A stretch of 64,000 nucleotides of DNA from Chrysosporum bergii ANA360D (GCF_029891735.1 NZ_JANQDH010000013.1:1-64000), one strand, 5' to 3'. Positions 28,350 through 38,169 are shown, counted from the first letter of the stretch. Translations and numbers: made by a program. The notes: generated by a model not told the origin, from the letters alone.

Positions 28350-29173
28350 GCTAATTTTGGTCAGTTTAACTCAAATAGTTGTGCAAGTGTAAATAAGTGT
28401 AAATACTGTAATTCAGGTAGCAGTTGACCTCTAATAATTTAACTAACTTTCTTCTCCTCAATTCTAACTTAAATATCTGCTACAATAGAAACAAACCTCC
28501 ACACTTGAGATTAATTTAGTGTATTTTTAATCCTTCTGTATCTAATTAGCTAACACCTATCCTAGACAAACCAGGGATTTGCACATTTATTCCCAGAAAT
28601 TTTTACAACCCACAACTAATAGACATACCCTGGGGATATTTGTATACCTGATTACAAAAAAACATAATTCCCCATCTTTGAACTAATACATTACAGATAT
28701 CTCTACAACACTTTATAACATTAAGGATAGGGAGTTGTTGATTATTTGTGTGAAGTCTTTGTAAATTATATTTGTGGTTGATAAATTCCCCTAAGTTAAT
28801 GATTTCCATCAAACCATGACGATATCATGAATAGAAATTGATCAAACTTGTTGATTTCAATACAATATCCTGAATAACCGTTAATGTAGTGCCAAAATGC
28901 CAAACAATAACCACTGGAATAGGCAAGGCTTTAGAATAACTTTATAAAATTAAATAAAAATTTACCTACAATATCAGCTTAACTCAGCGGTGGGTATCCC
29001 TTATGTACGGTTATCTGCCACGGAAACCCCCTCTCAGCTTGCTGTGTCAATAAGATAAGAAGCGTTAAATTAGAGATGTCGGTAGGAATATAAAAACCAG
29101 AAATATTTTGGCAGTAGGATAAACCGTTAGACCTAAAACCCTTATCACACCCGCAACAATTAGCGGTGATCAA
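28350..29173. other. Long intergenic region with no supported gene
   Basis: Just over 800 bases of AT-rich DNA. Two small minus-strand frames (28603-28812 and 28979-29173) lack protein-like composition. The part 28975-29173 is less AT-rich and contains GTGGGTATCCCTTATGTACG and a tiny plus-strand reading frame, ATGTCGGTAGGAATATAA at 29074. It could be the transcribed leader of the DUF1517 gene. Confidence 0.4.
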
Positions 29174-30172
29174 ATGTCAAAACTAGTACAAATTTTCAAC
29201 GTCATTATGGTTAACAAACTACAAAGAACCCTCAAACCGGTGTTACAAATTTTCTTTGTTTGCAGCCTGGTGTTAGCTTTAGCACTGAGTCATGCTGATG
29301 GAGCGTTAGCGGCTCGCAGCGGTGGTCGCATCGGTGGAGGCTCATTTAGAGCGCCTTTTAGCCGCAGCTATACACCCCGCACCTATGCCCCTCCCGGTGG
29401 GGGATACTATCCTGGTGGTGGCTTCGGTTTTCCTTTCTTGATTCCCTTCTGGGGTATAGGAGGAGGATTTGGCGGACTATTCACCATTTTAATCTTCTTG
29501 GCTATTGCTAACTTTCTAGTTCAAACCTTCCGTCGTGTTACCAGTGGTGAAGGCGAAGAAATAACTAACAGCAGCAACCCCCCTGTTTGTGTAACTCGTT
29601 TACAAGTCGGTTTATTAGCCCAAGCCCGTGGGTTGCAAACCGAACTTAACCAAATTGCCGAATCTGCTGATACTAATTCCCCAGAAGGACGAGCAGAAAT
29701 TTTGCAAGAAGCCAGTTTAGCTTTACTCCGTCATCCAGAATACTGGGTGTATGCAGGAGGTGCTACAGAGCAAGTTAAATTAACTTCAGCTGAAAGTCAG
29801 TTTAACCGTTGGTCATTGGCAGAACGCAGCAAATTTAGTGAAGAAACCCTCTCCAATGTCAACAACCAGTTAAAGTCAGCCTTAAACAAAGATGCTCTAC
29901 CTGCTGCTAACCAACTGGAGAACCCATCCCGTCTCATCAGTGCAGGACCAGGAGAATATTTAATTGTCACCTTATTAGCTGCCACATTAGGCAAATTTGC
30001 CATCCCAGACATCAACAGTTCTGATGATTTGCGTCAAGCATTGCGGCGCATTGGTGCAATTCCCAGTGATCAACTTTTAGCCATTGAAGTACTTTGGACT
30101 CCCCAAGCTGAAGGCGATACCCTCACATCTGATGATGTGTTAGCCAAATACCCTGATTTAAAATTAGTGTAA
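29174..30172 (+). CDS. DUF1517 family membrane protein
   Basis: The 332-residue product has a signal-like segment (LQIFFVCSLVLALALSHADGALA), a glycine/tyrosine-rich region (RSGGRIGGGSFRAPF...PPGGGYYPGGGFGFPF) and one strong membrane helix (LFTILIFLAIANFLVQTF). The soluble C-terminal DUF1517 domain follows (VCVTRLQVGLLAQARGLQTEL, ILQEASLALLRHPEYWVYAG). The family occurs in cyanobacteria and chloroplasts, probably in thylakoid or envelope membranes, with no firm function. An ATG at 29207 is an alternative start. The repeat copy 4 follows directly downstream. Confidence 0.82.
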   Translation: MSKLVQIFNVIMVNKLQRTLKPVLQIFFVCSLVLALALSHADGALAARSGGRIGGGSFRAPFSRSYTPRTYAPPGGGYYPGGGFGFPFLIPFWGIGGGFGGLFTILIFLAIANFLVQTFRRVTSGEGEEITNSSNPPVCVTRLQVGLLAQARGLQTELNQIAESADTNSPEGRAEILQEASLALLRHPEYWVYAGGATEQVKLTSAESQFNRWSLAERSKFSEETLSNVNNQLKSALNKDALPAANQLENPSRLISAGPGEYLIVTLLAATLGKFAIPDINSSDDLRQALRRIGAIPSDQLLAIEVLWTPQAEGDTLTSDDVLAKYPDLKLV

Positions 30173-30189
30173 AAAATCGGTGTAAAAAT

Positions 30190-30261
30190 GTAGTGCGGGC
30201 ATACTATTGTTACGCGACGCAAGCTATGGACTACGCTCAGTACAAGTCTTGCCCGCTACTG
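30190..30261 (-). repeat. Palindromic dispersed repeat, copy 4 (longest form)
   Basis: Read on the minus strand it begins CAGTAGCGGGCAAGACTTGT and ends TATGCCCGCACTAC. A 35-40-base insert (ACTGAGCGTAGTCCATAGC and more) lies between the arms. The insert is a longer version of that in copy 3. It sits between the DUF1517 gene and the first ATPase-nuclease module. Confidence 0.75.
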
Positions 30262-30314
30262 TACTTCACTTAAGTCAAATTCCCTGTAATTAACTAAGAG
30301 TATTGGAGTAAGTC

Positions 30315-31454
30315 ATGCTCAAGCAACTAATCCTAGAAAATTGGAAAAGTTTCCGTTATGCAGAACTTCCTCTTGATCCGTTAACTGTTCTGATTGGTAC
30401 TAATGCCAGTGGCAAATCTAATGTAGTTGAAGCTTTAGAATTTTTGCAAAGGATAGCCCAAGGAGAAAATATTGAAACTGCTTTAGCGGGAAATAAGACA
30501 CTTTCTTCTCTGCGAGGTGGTGTAGAGTGGGCTGCACGTAAACCAGAAAATGAATTTACATTAAAGGTGCTAGTGGCGGGTGAGGATGAAACAACAGATC
30601 ACTTATATGTTATTCAAATCCAAACAATTCCTAAAATTAGAATTATGCAAGAATCTATTGAATATATTGATGAAAAGTGTCACCCACACTCAGTATTATT
30701 TTGTAACGGTATTTATCATAGCTCAGTTTCTAGTTTAGATTGGCATATTCCACATCTAAAGACAATTTTCATCCTCAATCCCATACCTTCTAAAATGCGT
30801 GATTACTCAAGGCTTTCTGATAGGCTAGAAAGCGACGCTGCCAATATAGCCGGTGTCTTAGCAGCATTACCTGAGCAGGAAAAGACAGAAGTAGAATCAA
30901 CACTATCTAACTACATCAAAGATTTACCAGAAGGCGATATTAAAAAAGTTTGGGCAGAAAAAGTTGGTAGATTAGGCATAGATGCCATGCTTTATTGTGA
31001 AGAAGAGTGGAAAACTGGAGAAATCACAGAAATTGATGCTAGAAGTATGTCAGATGGAACTCTACGTTTTCTCGCCATTATCACAGCACTACTCACTCGT
31101 CCAAAAGGTAGTCAAATTGTAATTGAAGAAATAGATAATGGTTTACATCCTTCCCGGGCAAAATTGCTGGTAAAAATACTCAGAGAAATTGGCAGCAAAA
31201 GAAATATTGATATTTTAATTACTACCCATAACCCAGCGTTACTTGATGCTTTTGGTCCTGAGATAGTCCCTTTTGTAGTTGTCGCTCATCGGGACTCAAA
31301 AACAGGAGAAAGTAAACTTAGTATCTTAGAAGATATTGAGAATCTTCCTCTTTTACTCGCATCAGGTACTTTGGGTAAACTAGCAACCAAAGGAGCAATT
31401 GAAAAAAGCCTTGCTGATCATAATAAAACCACATATGAAAATCCTGATTATTGA
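30315..31454 (+). CDS. OLD/ABC-like AAA ATPase of module 1
   Basis: The 379-residue ATPase starts LKQLILENWKSFRYAELPLD, typical of OLD/RecF-type AAA_21 proteins. Walker A is GTNASGKSN (28-36). The signature-like segment is MSDGTLRFLAII, Walker B is IVIEEIDNGLHPS, and the switch histidine is in ILITTHNPALLDAF. There is no fused TOPRIM nuclease. Instead the gene overlaps by 20 bases with a separate PIN-like gene, so the two are translationally coupled. Such ATPases commonly sense phage or DNA damage and license a partner effector. The anti-phage role is inference. AGGTATTGGAGTAAGTC-like ribosome signals precede the ATG. Confidence 0.82.
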   Translation: MLKQLILENWKSFRYAELPLDPLTVLIGTNASGKSNVVEALEFLQRIAQGENIETALAGNKTLSSLRGGVEWAARKPENEFTLKVLVAGEDETTDHLYVIQIQTIPKIRIMQESIEYIDEKCHPHSVLFCNGIYHSSVSSLDWHIPHLKTIFILNPIPSKMRDYSRLSDRLESDAANIAGVLAALPEQEKTEVESTLSNYIKDLPEGDIKKVWAEKVGRLGIDAMLYCEEEWKTGEITEIDARSMSDGTLRFLAIITALLTRPKGSQIVIEEIDNGLHPSRAKLLVKILREIGSKRNIDILITTHNPALLDAFGPEIVPFVVVAHRDSKTGESKLSILEDIENLPLLLASGTLGKLATKGAIEKSLADHNKTTYENPDY

Positions 31455-31953
31455 TACATCAATACTTTGCGCCTATTTAAATGTTCCGGGTAAAGAAACT
31501 TGCGGTAGTGATTCTGACAAATGGGATAAAAGGAGAGTTGAAGAATGTTTAAAATTAGAAGAGAGCAAAGGCACAAAGTTTATACTGCCATTAGCCACAA
31601 TTATAGAAACTGGTAATCATATTGCCCAAGCTAATTGTCAAAGATATGAAATTGCTCAGGCTTTTGCCGAAATATTAGTGAAAGTGGCAGATGGAGTTAT
31701 ACCTTGGGAAATTTTTACAACTCAAGTAGATGAACTTTGGAATTCAGAACAGCTGAAAAAGTTAGCCTCTGAATGGCCTACTTTAGCATCCGCTAAGATT
31801 TCTATTGGAGATGCAACAATTAAAACTGTAGCTGATTATTATTCTAAAGCCAGCACCAGATTTGAAGTAGAAATTTTCACTGGTGATGAGGGATTGAAGG
31901 CTTATCAACCACCCCCACCACAAACACCCACACGCCGCAGCAGTCGCAGATAA
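31435..31953 (+). CDS. PIN-domain-like putative nuclease of module 1
   Basis: The 172-residue product begins MKILIIDTSILCAYLN, the first acidic motif of PIN nucleases (D7). It continues with PLATIIETGNH (E58), ISIGDATI (D126) and FTGDEGL (D151/E152). The order and spacing of these four acidic positions fit a PIN RNase fold. A Pro/Arg-rich tail ends the protein. The ATG at 31435 lies inside the 3' end of the ATPase gene. PIN domains cut RNA in many toxin-antitoxin systems; pairing with an OLD-like ATPase suggests an ATP-gated effector. Its stop codon is inside one copy of a 31-bp direct repeat. Confidence 0.68.
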   Translation: MKILIIDTSILCAYLNVPGKETCGSDSDKWDKRRVEECLKLEESKGTKFILPLATIIETGNHIAQANCQRYEIAQAFAEILVKVADGVIPWEIFTTQVDELWNSEQLKKLASEWPTLASAKISIGDATIKTVADYYSKASTRFEVEIFTGDEGLKAYQPPPPQTPTRRSSRR

Positions 31954-31978
31954 GATAACAAAACTTTGAGCGATCGCC
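31948..31978 (+). repeat. 31-bp direct repeat, left copy
   Basis: It is identical over 31 bases to 33811-33841, starting AGATAAGATAACAAAACTTT and ending with a HIP1 octamer plus C. It begins in the last codons of the PIN-like gene, whose TAA stop lies within it. Confidence 0.95.
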
Positions 31979-32066
31979 TGTGCCAGTTGCGTAAGCCCTA
32001 TGTCAATGTTATAATATTTTTAATAACTGATGGTGAAACTAAATAACAGGCAAACTGGAGAATCAA

Positions 32067-33248
32067 GTGGAAGGCAAGATATGTATCCGGAAACTACGAT
32101 TAACAAATTTACTCTCCTATGGACATGAGGGCGAAGAAATTGAATTACAACCCCTCAATGTTTTAATTGGCGCTAACACTTCTGGTAAGTCCAATTTAAT
32201 TGAAGCTTTGGGCATTTTACGGGCTACACCCACAGATTTACCCGCACCATTTCGTCAAGGTGGGGGAGTAAGTGAGTTTTTATGGAAGGGTAGCCAGGAA
32301 AAATCAATAGCTACAATTGACGCTACTATCGACTACCCCCAAAGAACCCAAAACATACACTATAAGATTAGCTTGACAGAAGTTGGTCAAAAACTAGAGT
32401 TAGTGGATGAAGCTGTAGAAAATGAACAACCGTTTCCAGACGAGAATGATGTCTATTTTTACTATCGTTACCAATCTGGCCGCCCAGTTTTAAATAATAT
32501 ATCGAAAGAAAAACGCTATCTCAAACGAGAGGAATTAATTCCGGGGCAATCAGTATTATCTCAAAGAAAAGACCCAGATTTATATCCAGAACTCTCTTAT
32601 ATCAGCAATATTTTTTCTAACATCAGTTTATATCGTCATTGGCAAATGGGACGGTATTCACAACCAAGAAATGCTCAAAAAACTGATTTACCCGAACATC
32701 CTTTACTAGAAGATGCCAGCAATATAGGTTTAGTCTTAAATAACTTACAACATCAAATAGGTAATAAAAAAATTCTGGATAGTTTAAAAGAATTTTATGC
32801 CACAGCCGAAGAAATGAGTGTGAGAATATATGGCGGTACAGTACAGATATTTATTCGTGAACAGGGATTTATTCAACCAATTCCTGCAAACCGTTTATCT
32901 GATGGTACACTGCGTTATTTATTCTTAATGGCTTTATTACTAGACCCAACTCCACCGCCAGTTATTTGTCTGGAAGAACCAGAAATTGGTTTACATCCAG
33001 ATATTTTACCGACGATAGCAGAAATGTTGATTGCAGCATCAGAAAGAACACAATTAATAGTCACAACTCATTCTGATGCTTTAGTTTCTGGTTTGAGTGA
33101 ATATCCAGAATCAGTAATAGTGTGTGAACGAGACAACAAAGGTTCTCACCTCCGCCGCCTTGAACCTAATCAACTAAGAGATTGGCTAAAAAATTATACT
33201 CTAGGCGACCTATGGCGCATGGGTGAAATTGGGGGAAACCGATGGTAA
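32067..33248 (+). CDS. OLD/ABC-like AAA ATPase of module 2
   Basis: The 393-residue ATPase reads CIRKLRLTNLLSYGHEGEE, with Walker A GANTSGKSN (35-43), signature-like LSDGTLRYLFLM, Walker B VICLEEPEIGLHPD and switch histidine LIVTTHSDALVSGL. It is a distant relative of the ATPase at 30315, clearly diverged in sequence and partner. The start is GTG, preceded by GGAG seven bases upstream. The 3' end overlaps the TOPRIM-like gene by 7 bases, so the two are coupled. Known comparators are the ATPase halves of PARIS, Septu and RloAB/AbiL-type systems, from established knowledge. Confidence 0.82.
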   Translation: MEGKICIRKLRLTNLLSYGHEGEEIELQPLNVLIGANTSGKSNLIEALGILRATPTDLPAPFRQGGGVSEFLWKGSQEKSIATIDATIDYPQRTQNIHYKISLTEVGQKLELVDEAVENEQPFPDENDVYFYYRYQSGRPVLNNISKEKRYLKREELIPGQSVLSQRKDPDLYPELSYISNIFSNISLYRHWQMGRYSQPRNAQKTDLPEHPLLEDASNIGLVLNNLQHQIGNKKILDSLKEFYATAEEMSVRIYGGTVQIFIREQGFIQPIPANRLSDGTLRYLFLMALLLDPTPPPVICLEEPEIGLHPDILPTIAEMLIAASERTQLIVTTHSDALVSGLSEYPESVIVCERDNKGSHLRRLEPNQLRDWLKNYTLGDLWRMGEIGGNRW

Positions 33249-33832
33249 AAATTCGGTTGTATATAGAGGGTGGTGGTGACGGTAAAGAGACAAAAGCTAA
33301 AATGAGGAAAGGATTTAGGGAACTTTTGAAACAATTTGAATTGGATATTACCATGTGTGGTCCTCGTAATTGGGCTTTCCGTGATTTTAAAACTGCTTTA
33401 AAATCTCACCCAAATGATTTGAATATTTTGCTGGTTGACGCAGAAGTACCTGTAACCAATGATTCACCTTGGCAACATCTGAAGTTGAGGGATGACTGGG
33501 ACAGACCCCCAGGAGTTGATGAGGATCAATGCCATTTGATGGTGCAATTAATGGAAGCTTGGTTGATTGCTGATGTTGAAGCGCTAAAACAATATTATGG
33601 TCAGAATTTTCTAGAAAACGCCATTCCTAAAACTTCAAATGTAGAGACTATTGACAAACCACGTATAGAAAAAAGTTTACAAAGGGCTACGCGCCGCACT
33701 ACCAAGGGTGAGTATGAAAAAATTAAACACGCCTCTAAGCTTTTGGCAATGCTAGACGTAGCTAAGGTTCGTCAGGCTTCGCCATCCTGCGATCGCTTAT
33801 TCACAACCTTAGATAAGATAACAAAACTTTGA
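33242..33832 (+). CDS. DUF4276-type TOPRIM-like protein of module 2
   Basis: The 196-residue product starts [20 protein letters not shown], the glutamate motif of TOPRIM-like DUF4276 proteins (E9). It continues with ILLVDAEVP (D66, E68, in place of the usual DxD) and [16 protein letters not shown]-terminal basic segment ([20 protein letters not shown]) could bind nucleic acid. The last codons (DKITKL and stop) are encoded by the right copy of the 31-bp repeat. A TOPRIM-like nuclease or decoy licensed by the adjacent ATPase is the natural reading. The exact family name is less certain than the TOPRIM resemblance. Confidence 0.68.
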   Translation: MVKIRLYIEGGGDGKETKAKMRKGFRELLKQFELDITMCGPRNWAFRDFKTALKSHPNDLNILLVDAEVPVTNDSPWQHLKLRDDWDRPPGVDEDQCHLMVQLMEAWLIADVEALKQYYGQNFLENAIPKTSNVETIDKPRIEKSLQRATRRTTKGEYEKIKHASKLLAMLDVAKVRQASPSCDRLFTTLDKITKL

Positions 33833-33841
33833 GCGATCGCC
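33811..33841 (+). repeat. 31-bp direct repeat, right copy
   Basis: It is identical to 31948-31978. Here it is read in a different frame as the last codons of the DUF4276-type gene and runs into the leader of mutS. Confidence 0.95.
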
Positions 33842-33906
33842 CCATAAGCTGCACATCAGGTTATCATCAGGTATTGTGGAATCTCCGTGCATTACCCTTA
33901 GCATCT

Positions 33907-36489
33907 ATGACTGCTTCTCATTCTGAAACCCAACCAACGGAAACTAATCACACTGCTGCACCTCTGGTCGATACTAAATTGATAGACCGCAGCAAGCTGA
34001 GTAAAATGTACCAGCATTATGTGGAAGTAAAGGATAAATACCCTCATGCTTTGCTGTTATATCGGGTAGGAGATTTTTTTGAAACTTTTTTCCAAGACGC
34101 TGTAACTGTATCCAGAGAACTAGAACTCGTACTCACCAGTAAACACGGTGGCGACATTGGTCGCGTAGCCATGACTGGCGTACCCCACCACGCCTGGGAA
34201 CGCTACACTACCCAACTGGTAGAAAAAGGCTATGCGGTGGTAATTTGCGACCAAGTGGAAGACGCATCAGAGGCCGTGGGTTTGGTCAAGCGGGAAGTAA
34301 CCCGTATCCTCACACCGGGAACTCTACTGGAAGAGGGAATGTTGAAATCTAGTCGTAATAATTACTTAGCAGCAGTGGTAATTGCCGTCAATCATTGGGG
34401 TTTAGCTCATGCAGATATATCTACAGGCGAATTCCTCACCACTCAAGGCAGTGATTTGGAACACCTCACCCAAGAGTTAATGCGCTTGCAACCTTCGGAA
34501 GTGGTGGTTCCTACTAACGCCCCTGATTTGGGTGGCTTGCTGCGTCCCGGCGAAACTTCCCCTCATCTTCCCCCATGTTTACCACCATCATTTTGCTATA
34601 GCTTGCGATCGCAAGTTCCCTTTTCCCAAGGTGAAGCTAGATCCAAATTATTGCAGAAATTTAAGCTACGTTCCTTAGAAGGAATCGGTTGTGATCATCT
34701 TCCTTTGGCTGTGCGGGCTGCTGGTGGTTTGCTAGAATATGTGGAAGATATGCAAAAAGTCAACCCCGTCACCCTGCAAAGGTTACGTACTTATATTATT
34801 ACTGACTACTTAATCGTTGATAATCAAACTCGCCGTAACCTAGAAATTACGCAAACAGTCCGGGATGGTACATTTCACGGGTCTTTGTTGTGGTCATTGG
34901 ATAAAAGCACCACAGCCATGGGAGGGCGAGCGTTGCGACGGTGGTTATTGCAACCATTACTGGAAATTAGAGGTATTCGGGCGCGTCAAGATACCATCCA
35001 AGAATTAATGGAAAATACCCCCCTGCGCCAGGATTTGCGGCAATTATTACGGCAAATATACGATTTGGAGCGGCTAACGGGAAGGGCTGGTTCGGGAACG
35101 GCTAACGCTAGAGATTTAGTGGCTTTGGCAGATTCCCTCTCACGCTTACCCCAATTATCTCAGCTGGTGACCGATGCGCGATCGCTGTTTCTCAAAGCTT
35201 TGCAAAAAGTCCCCCCATCCCTGGGAGAATTAGCGGAAAAATTACACGCCCATCTGGTAGAGTCACCCCCCACACATATCAAAGAAGGGGGCTTAATTCG
35301 TCCAGGGATCAGTACCATATTAGATGAGAGAAAAGCCACGGTAGAATCAGACCAACAATGGATTGCTAATTTAGAAGTAGAAGAACGGGAAAAAACAGAA
35401 ATTTCTACATTAAAAGTAGGATTTAATAAAACCTTTGGTTACTATATTAGTATTCCCCGGGCTAAAGCTGACCAAGCCCCCAGTAATTACATCCGCAAGC
35501 AAACTCTAACCAACGAGGAACGCTATATCACCCCAGAATTAAAAGAACGGGAAGCCCGCATTCTCAGCGCACGGGATGATTTAAGTGAGTTGGAATATCA
35601 GATTTTTGTAGAGTTGCGCCAGGAAGTGGGAGAACAAGCGGAAGTAATTCGTGGTATTTCCCGCGCTGTCGCCGCAGCAGATGTATTGTGTGGTTTAGCT
35701 GAATTAGCTGTACAGCAGGGCTACTGTCGTCCTGAGATGGTTGAAGGAAGAGAAATCACCATTATAGATGGTCGTCATCCGGTGGTAGAACAGTCTTTAC
35801 CCACAGGGTTTTTTGTCCCCAATTCTACCCAGTTGGGAAGAGAGAACACCAGCCCAGAAACAGAAGAAGAAAAACCTGATTTAATCATTCTCACTGGACC
35901 AAATGCCAGTGGTAAAAGTTGTTACTTACGTCAGGTGGGATTAATTCAGTTAATGGCGCAAATTGGGAGTTTTGTCCCCGCCAAGTTTGCCAAACTGGGG
36001 GTATGCGATCGCATTTTTACCCGCGTGGGTGCTGTGGATGACTTGGCCACAGGTCAATCTACCTTTATGGTAGAAATGAACGAAACCGCAAATATTCTGA
36101 ATCATGCCACCGAGCGATCGCTGGTATTATTAGATGAAATTGGCCGGGGAACAGCCACTTTTGATGGTCTTTCCATCGCTTGGGCGGTAGCAGAATATAT
36201 AGCTGTGGAGATTAGGGCGCGGACAATTTTTGCCACCCACTATCATGAATTAAATCAACTAGCTAATATTCTCCCCAATGTGGCCAATTACCAAGTTACT
36301 GTCAAAGAGTTACCCGACAAAATTGTTTTTCTCCACCAAGTCCAGTCCGGGGGGGCTGATAAATCCTATGGTATTGAAGCAGGACGTTTAGCCGGTTTAC
36401 CAGATGTAGTCATTCAACGCGCAAAACAAGTGATGGAACAAATAGAAAAGCATAGTAAAATCGCCCTGGGTTTGCAAAATATGGATTAA
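33907..36489 (+). CDS. mutS: DNA mismatch repair ATPase MutS
   Basis: The 860-residue product binds mismatches. It shows [19 protein letters not shown] (mismatch-binding F-x-E motif), the connector and lever regions, and the C-terminal ATPase: Walker [17 protein letters not shown], Walker [17 protein letters not shown] and the dimerisation tail. I chose the ATG at 33907 ([12 protein letters not shown]); the open frame starts further up at a TTG in the 31-bp repeat. Many cyanobacterial MutS lack a MutL/MutH-type downstream pathway of E. coli design. Position immediately after the two ATPase modules is probably coincidental, or reflects a permissive site for insertion. Confidence 0.95.
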   Translation: MTASHSETQPTETNHTAAPLVDTKLIDRSKLSKMYQHYVEVKDKYPHALLLYRVGDFFETFFQDAVTVSRELELVLTSKHGGDIGRVAMTGVPHHAWERYTTQLVEKGYAVVICDQVEDASEAVGLVKREVTRILTPGTLLEEGMLKSSRNNYLAAVVIAVNHWGLAHADISTGEFLTTQGSDLEHLTQELMRLQPSEVVVPTNAPDLGGLLRPGETSPHLPPCLPPSFCYSLRSQVPFSQGEARSKLLQKFKLRSLEGIGCDHLPLAVRAAGGLLEYVEDMQKVNPVTLQRLRTYIITDYLIVDNQTRRNLEITQTVRDGTFHGSLLWSLDKSTTAMGGRALRRWLLQPLLEIRGIRARQDTIQELMENTPLRQDLRQLLRQIYDLERLTGRAGSGTANARDLVALADSLSRLPQLSQLVTDARSLFLKALQKVPPSLGELAEKLHAHLVESPPTHIKEGGLIRPGISTILDERKATVESDQQWIANLEVEEREKTEISTLKVGFNKTFGYYISIPRAKADQAPSNYIRKQTLTNEERYITPELKEREARILSARDDLSELEYQIFVELRQEVGEQAEVIRGISRAVAAADVLCGLAELAVQQGYCRPEMVEGREITIIDGRHPVVEQSLPTGFFVPNSTQLGRENTSPETEEEKPDLIILTGPNASGKSCYLRQVGLIQLMAQIGSFVPAKFAKLGVCDRIFTRVGAVDDLATGQSTFMVEMNETANILNHATERSLVLLDEIGRGTATFDGLSIAWAVAEYIAVEIRARTIFATHYHELNQLANILPNVANYQVTVKELPDKIVFLHQVQSGGADKSYGIEAGRLAGLPDVVIQRAKQVMEQIEKHSKIALGLQNMD

Positions 36490-36517
36490 TCCATTCAGGA
36501 ATTTTCAAACACAGCAG

Positions 36518-36585
36518 ATAGCGGGTAAACTAAGTAAAAATGTAAATGATCAAACTTTTGTACTGCGGGTATCCTACCCGCTACC
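36518..36585 (-). repeat. Palindromic dispersed repeat, copy 5 (degenerate)
   Basis: ACTGCGGGTATCCTACCCGC plus TAC at 36562-36584 is the short palindrome. A half-arm, ATAGCGGGTAAAC, lies 40 bases upstream. Arms have drifted from GCGGGC to GCGGGT. It lies between the convergent mutS and TPR genes. Confidence 0.6.
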
Positions 36586-36637
36586 ATACCTATTTATCAG
36601 AGTGTCATCCCATCACATACCGCGATCGCCCACAGCA

Positions 36638-37906
36638 CTAGGGAAAATAACCCCCCTCTAAATCATCAATTACTTTTTGTATATACCACTCCTCCGTTTT
36701 CCCTGGATTATGTTCTTGCTTTTGGATAATTAATCTTTCCGCGATTTCCCAATGTCCCCCCACTATCCGCAAAAGTCGCTTACGCAGTAAATCATAGTTT
36801 TCCTGTGTTGAATTATGACTAAATACACGTATATTCTTCAAATTCTCTAATACTTGAAAGTAATTTTCCCAATCTTCCTGTTTACAAAAAATACTCACCG
36901 CTTGTTGATAATCTGCAACAGCTTTGTACATCTCCTCCATGCAATTGTAGACAATACCACGATTGTAGTAAGCTTGCCCATTATCCGGATTAATTAGCAC
37001 AGCGTGGCTATAATCTTGAATGGCACGACTATAATTACCAGATTGCCGATAGGCGTTACCCCTAGCAACATATCCTAAAGCTTCATGGGGCAGCATTTTT
37101 ATCACTTGGTCGAAATCAGCGATCGCTCCTTGATTATCCCCCAAAGCTAAACGGGCTTTACCTCGATTGCGATAAACCACCGCATCTTGAAAATTTAATT
37201 GGATTGCTCGATTAAAATCCGCGATAGCCTCTTGATATTTTCCCATTTTACAGTTGATTACCCCACGACAACAATAAGCTTGGGCATCTTGGGGGTCAGC
37301 TTGTAACACCCAACTAACATCAGCCATAGCCCCGCGGGTGTTTCCTACTTCCGCTTTTTCCAATAATTGTTTTAGATATGCGCTTGTAGATAATATCGGA
37401 CTACTCCTAGAACTAGCCAACTGCGCCAATGATTTTTTGGCTGGTTGTAGCTCTTTAATTTTTTCCATACACAGACGACAATTTTCTGTATCCTTTTCTG
37501 CTAAATATAATTCAGCCGCCTTTTTAAAATTAGCGATCGCATCTTCAATCAATCCTTGTTTTCGCCTTACTACTCCCTGCAAATCATAAGCAGGCGCATA
37601 ATTACAGTTGAGGCGAATAGCCTTTTCCACATCATCCGCAGCCCCCGGTAAATTTTTTAGCTCCACCCTAGCCAACCCCCGACAATAATAGGCCTCCATA
37701 CTTTCAGGATTCAACTTCAAAGCTTCTGTATAATCAGAAATAGCTTGATAAATAATACCTAAATGATAATAAGCCAAACCCCGGCGCAAAAAAGCATCCG
37801 CAAAATCCGGATTGTCGTGTAAACAATCGCTAAATTCCTGAACAGCACCTGTATAGTCCTTTTCCTGAGCCTTTTTCAATCCCCGCTCATAAAATTTATC
37901 ACTCAT
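36638..37906 (-). CDS. TPR-repeat protein
   Basis: The 422-residue product consists of two blocks of tetratricopeptide repeats (about 1-150 and 175-345), such as FADAFLRRGLAYYHLGIIYQA and AQAYCCRGVINCKMGKYQEA. A helical C-terminal domain follows (LRKRLLRIVGGHWEIAERLI, QKVIDDLEGGYFP). TPRs make helical scaffolds for protein interaction. There is no signal peptide, so it is probably cytoplasmic. Partner unknown. Confidence 0.75.
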   Translation of the reverse strand: MSDKFYERGLKKAQEKDYTGAVQEFSDCLHDNPDFADAFLRRGLAYYHLGIIYQAISDYTEALKLNPESMEAYYCRGLARVELKNLPGAADDVEKAIRLNCNYAPAYDLQGVVRRKQGLIEDAIANFKKAAELYLAEKDTENCRLCMEKIKELQPAKKSLAQLASSRSSPILSTSAYLKQLLEKAEVGNTRGAMADVSWVLQADPQDAQAYCCRGVINCKMGKYQEAIADFNRAIQLNFQDAVVYRNRGKARLALGDNQGAIADFDQVIKMLPHEALGYVARGNAYRQSGNYSRAIQDYSHAVLINPDNGQAYYNRGIVYNCMEEMYKAVADYQQAVSIFCKQEDWENYFQVLENLKNIRVFSHNSTQENYDLLRKRLLRIVGGHWEIAERLIIQKQEHNPGKTEEWYIQKVIDDLEGGYFP

Positions 37907-37964
37907 AGTTACTACCCATTACCCGCTTTTTCTCTGTGTTGTCGAGTATCTCTGTAGTTCATTA

Positions 37965-37988
37965 TAACTGGACTTTAGACTAAAAGAG
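37965..37988 (+). repeat. Solo insertion-sequence end (terminal inverted repeat)
   Basis: Twenty-four bases beginning TAACTGGACTTTAGACTAAA are identical to the left end of the IS relic at 44244. The inverted form is at 44602-44622. No transposase sequence adjoins this copy. It lies at the left edge of the dynamin cluster. Confidence 0.85.
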
Positions 37989-38169
37989 TATGCTCAAGGT
38001 GGAAAAGGAGGTCATCCTGTCACCCCTGGATACGGATACAGTACCATAGCGTGGATACCAGAAACAGATTCACCAAAGTATAAATATGTTGACATAGTAG
38101 TACGGCAATTGTATTGTATTATATGGTATGATTTTAAAAATCCTACAATTAACCAGTTCATATTCTAAC
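37989..38169 (+). pseudogene. Orphan coding fragment abutting the solo IS end
   Basis: The frame following the IS end reads AQGGKGGHPVTPGYGYSTIA, then WIPETDSPKYKYVDIVVRQL, before drifting into AT-rich codons and a stop. The composition is protein-like but has no start codon of its own; a stop lies just upstream of the IS end. I do not recognise the family. It looks like the 3' piece of a gene cut by the insertion. Confidence 0.4.

Noticed and set aside
28603-28812. 69-codon minus-strand open frame
   Set aside because: AT-rich composition, no ribosome site and no protein-like pattern.
28979-29173. 64-codon minus-strand open frame
   Set aside because: No convincing start signal or domain; more likely the antisense of the DUF1517 gene leader.
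33829-33906. TTG start of mutS within the 31-bp repeat
   Set aside because: The extra 26 residues are unlike MutS and come from the repeat and spacer; the ATG at 33907 fits better.
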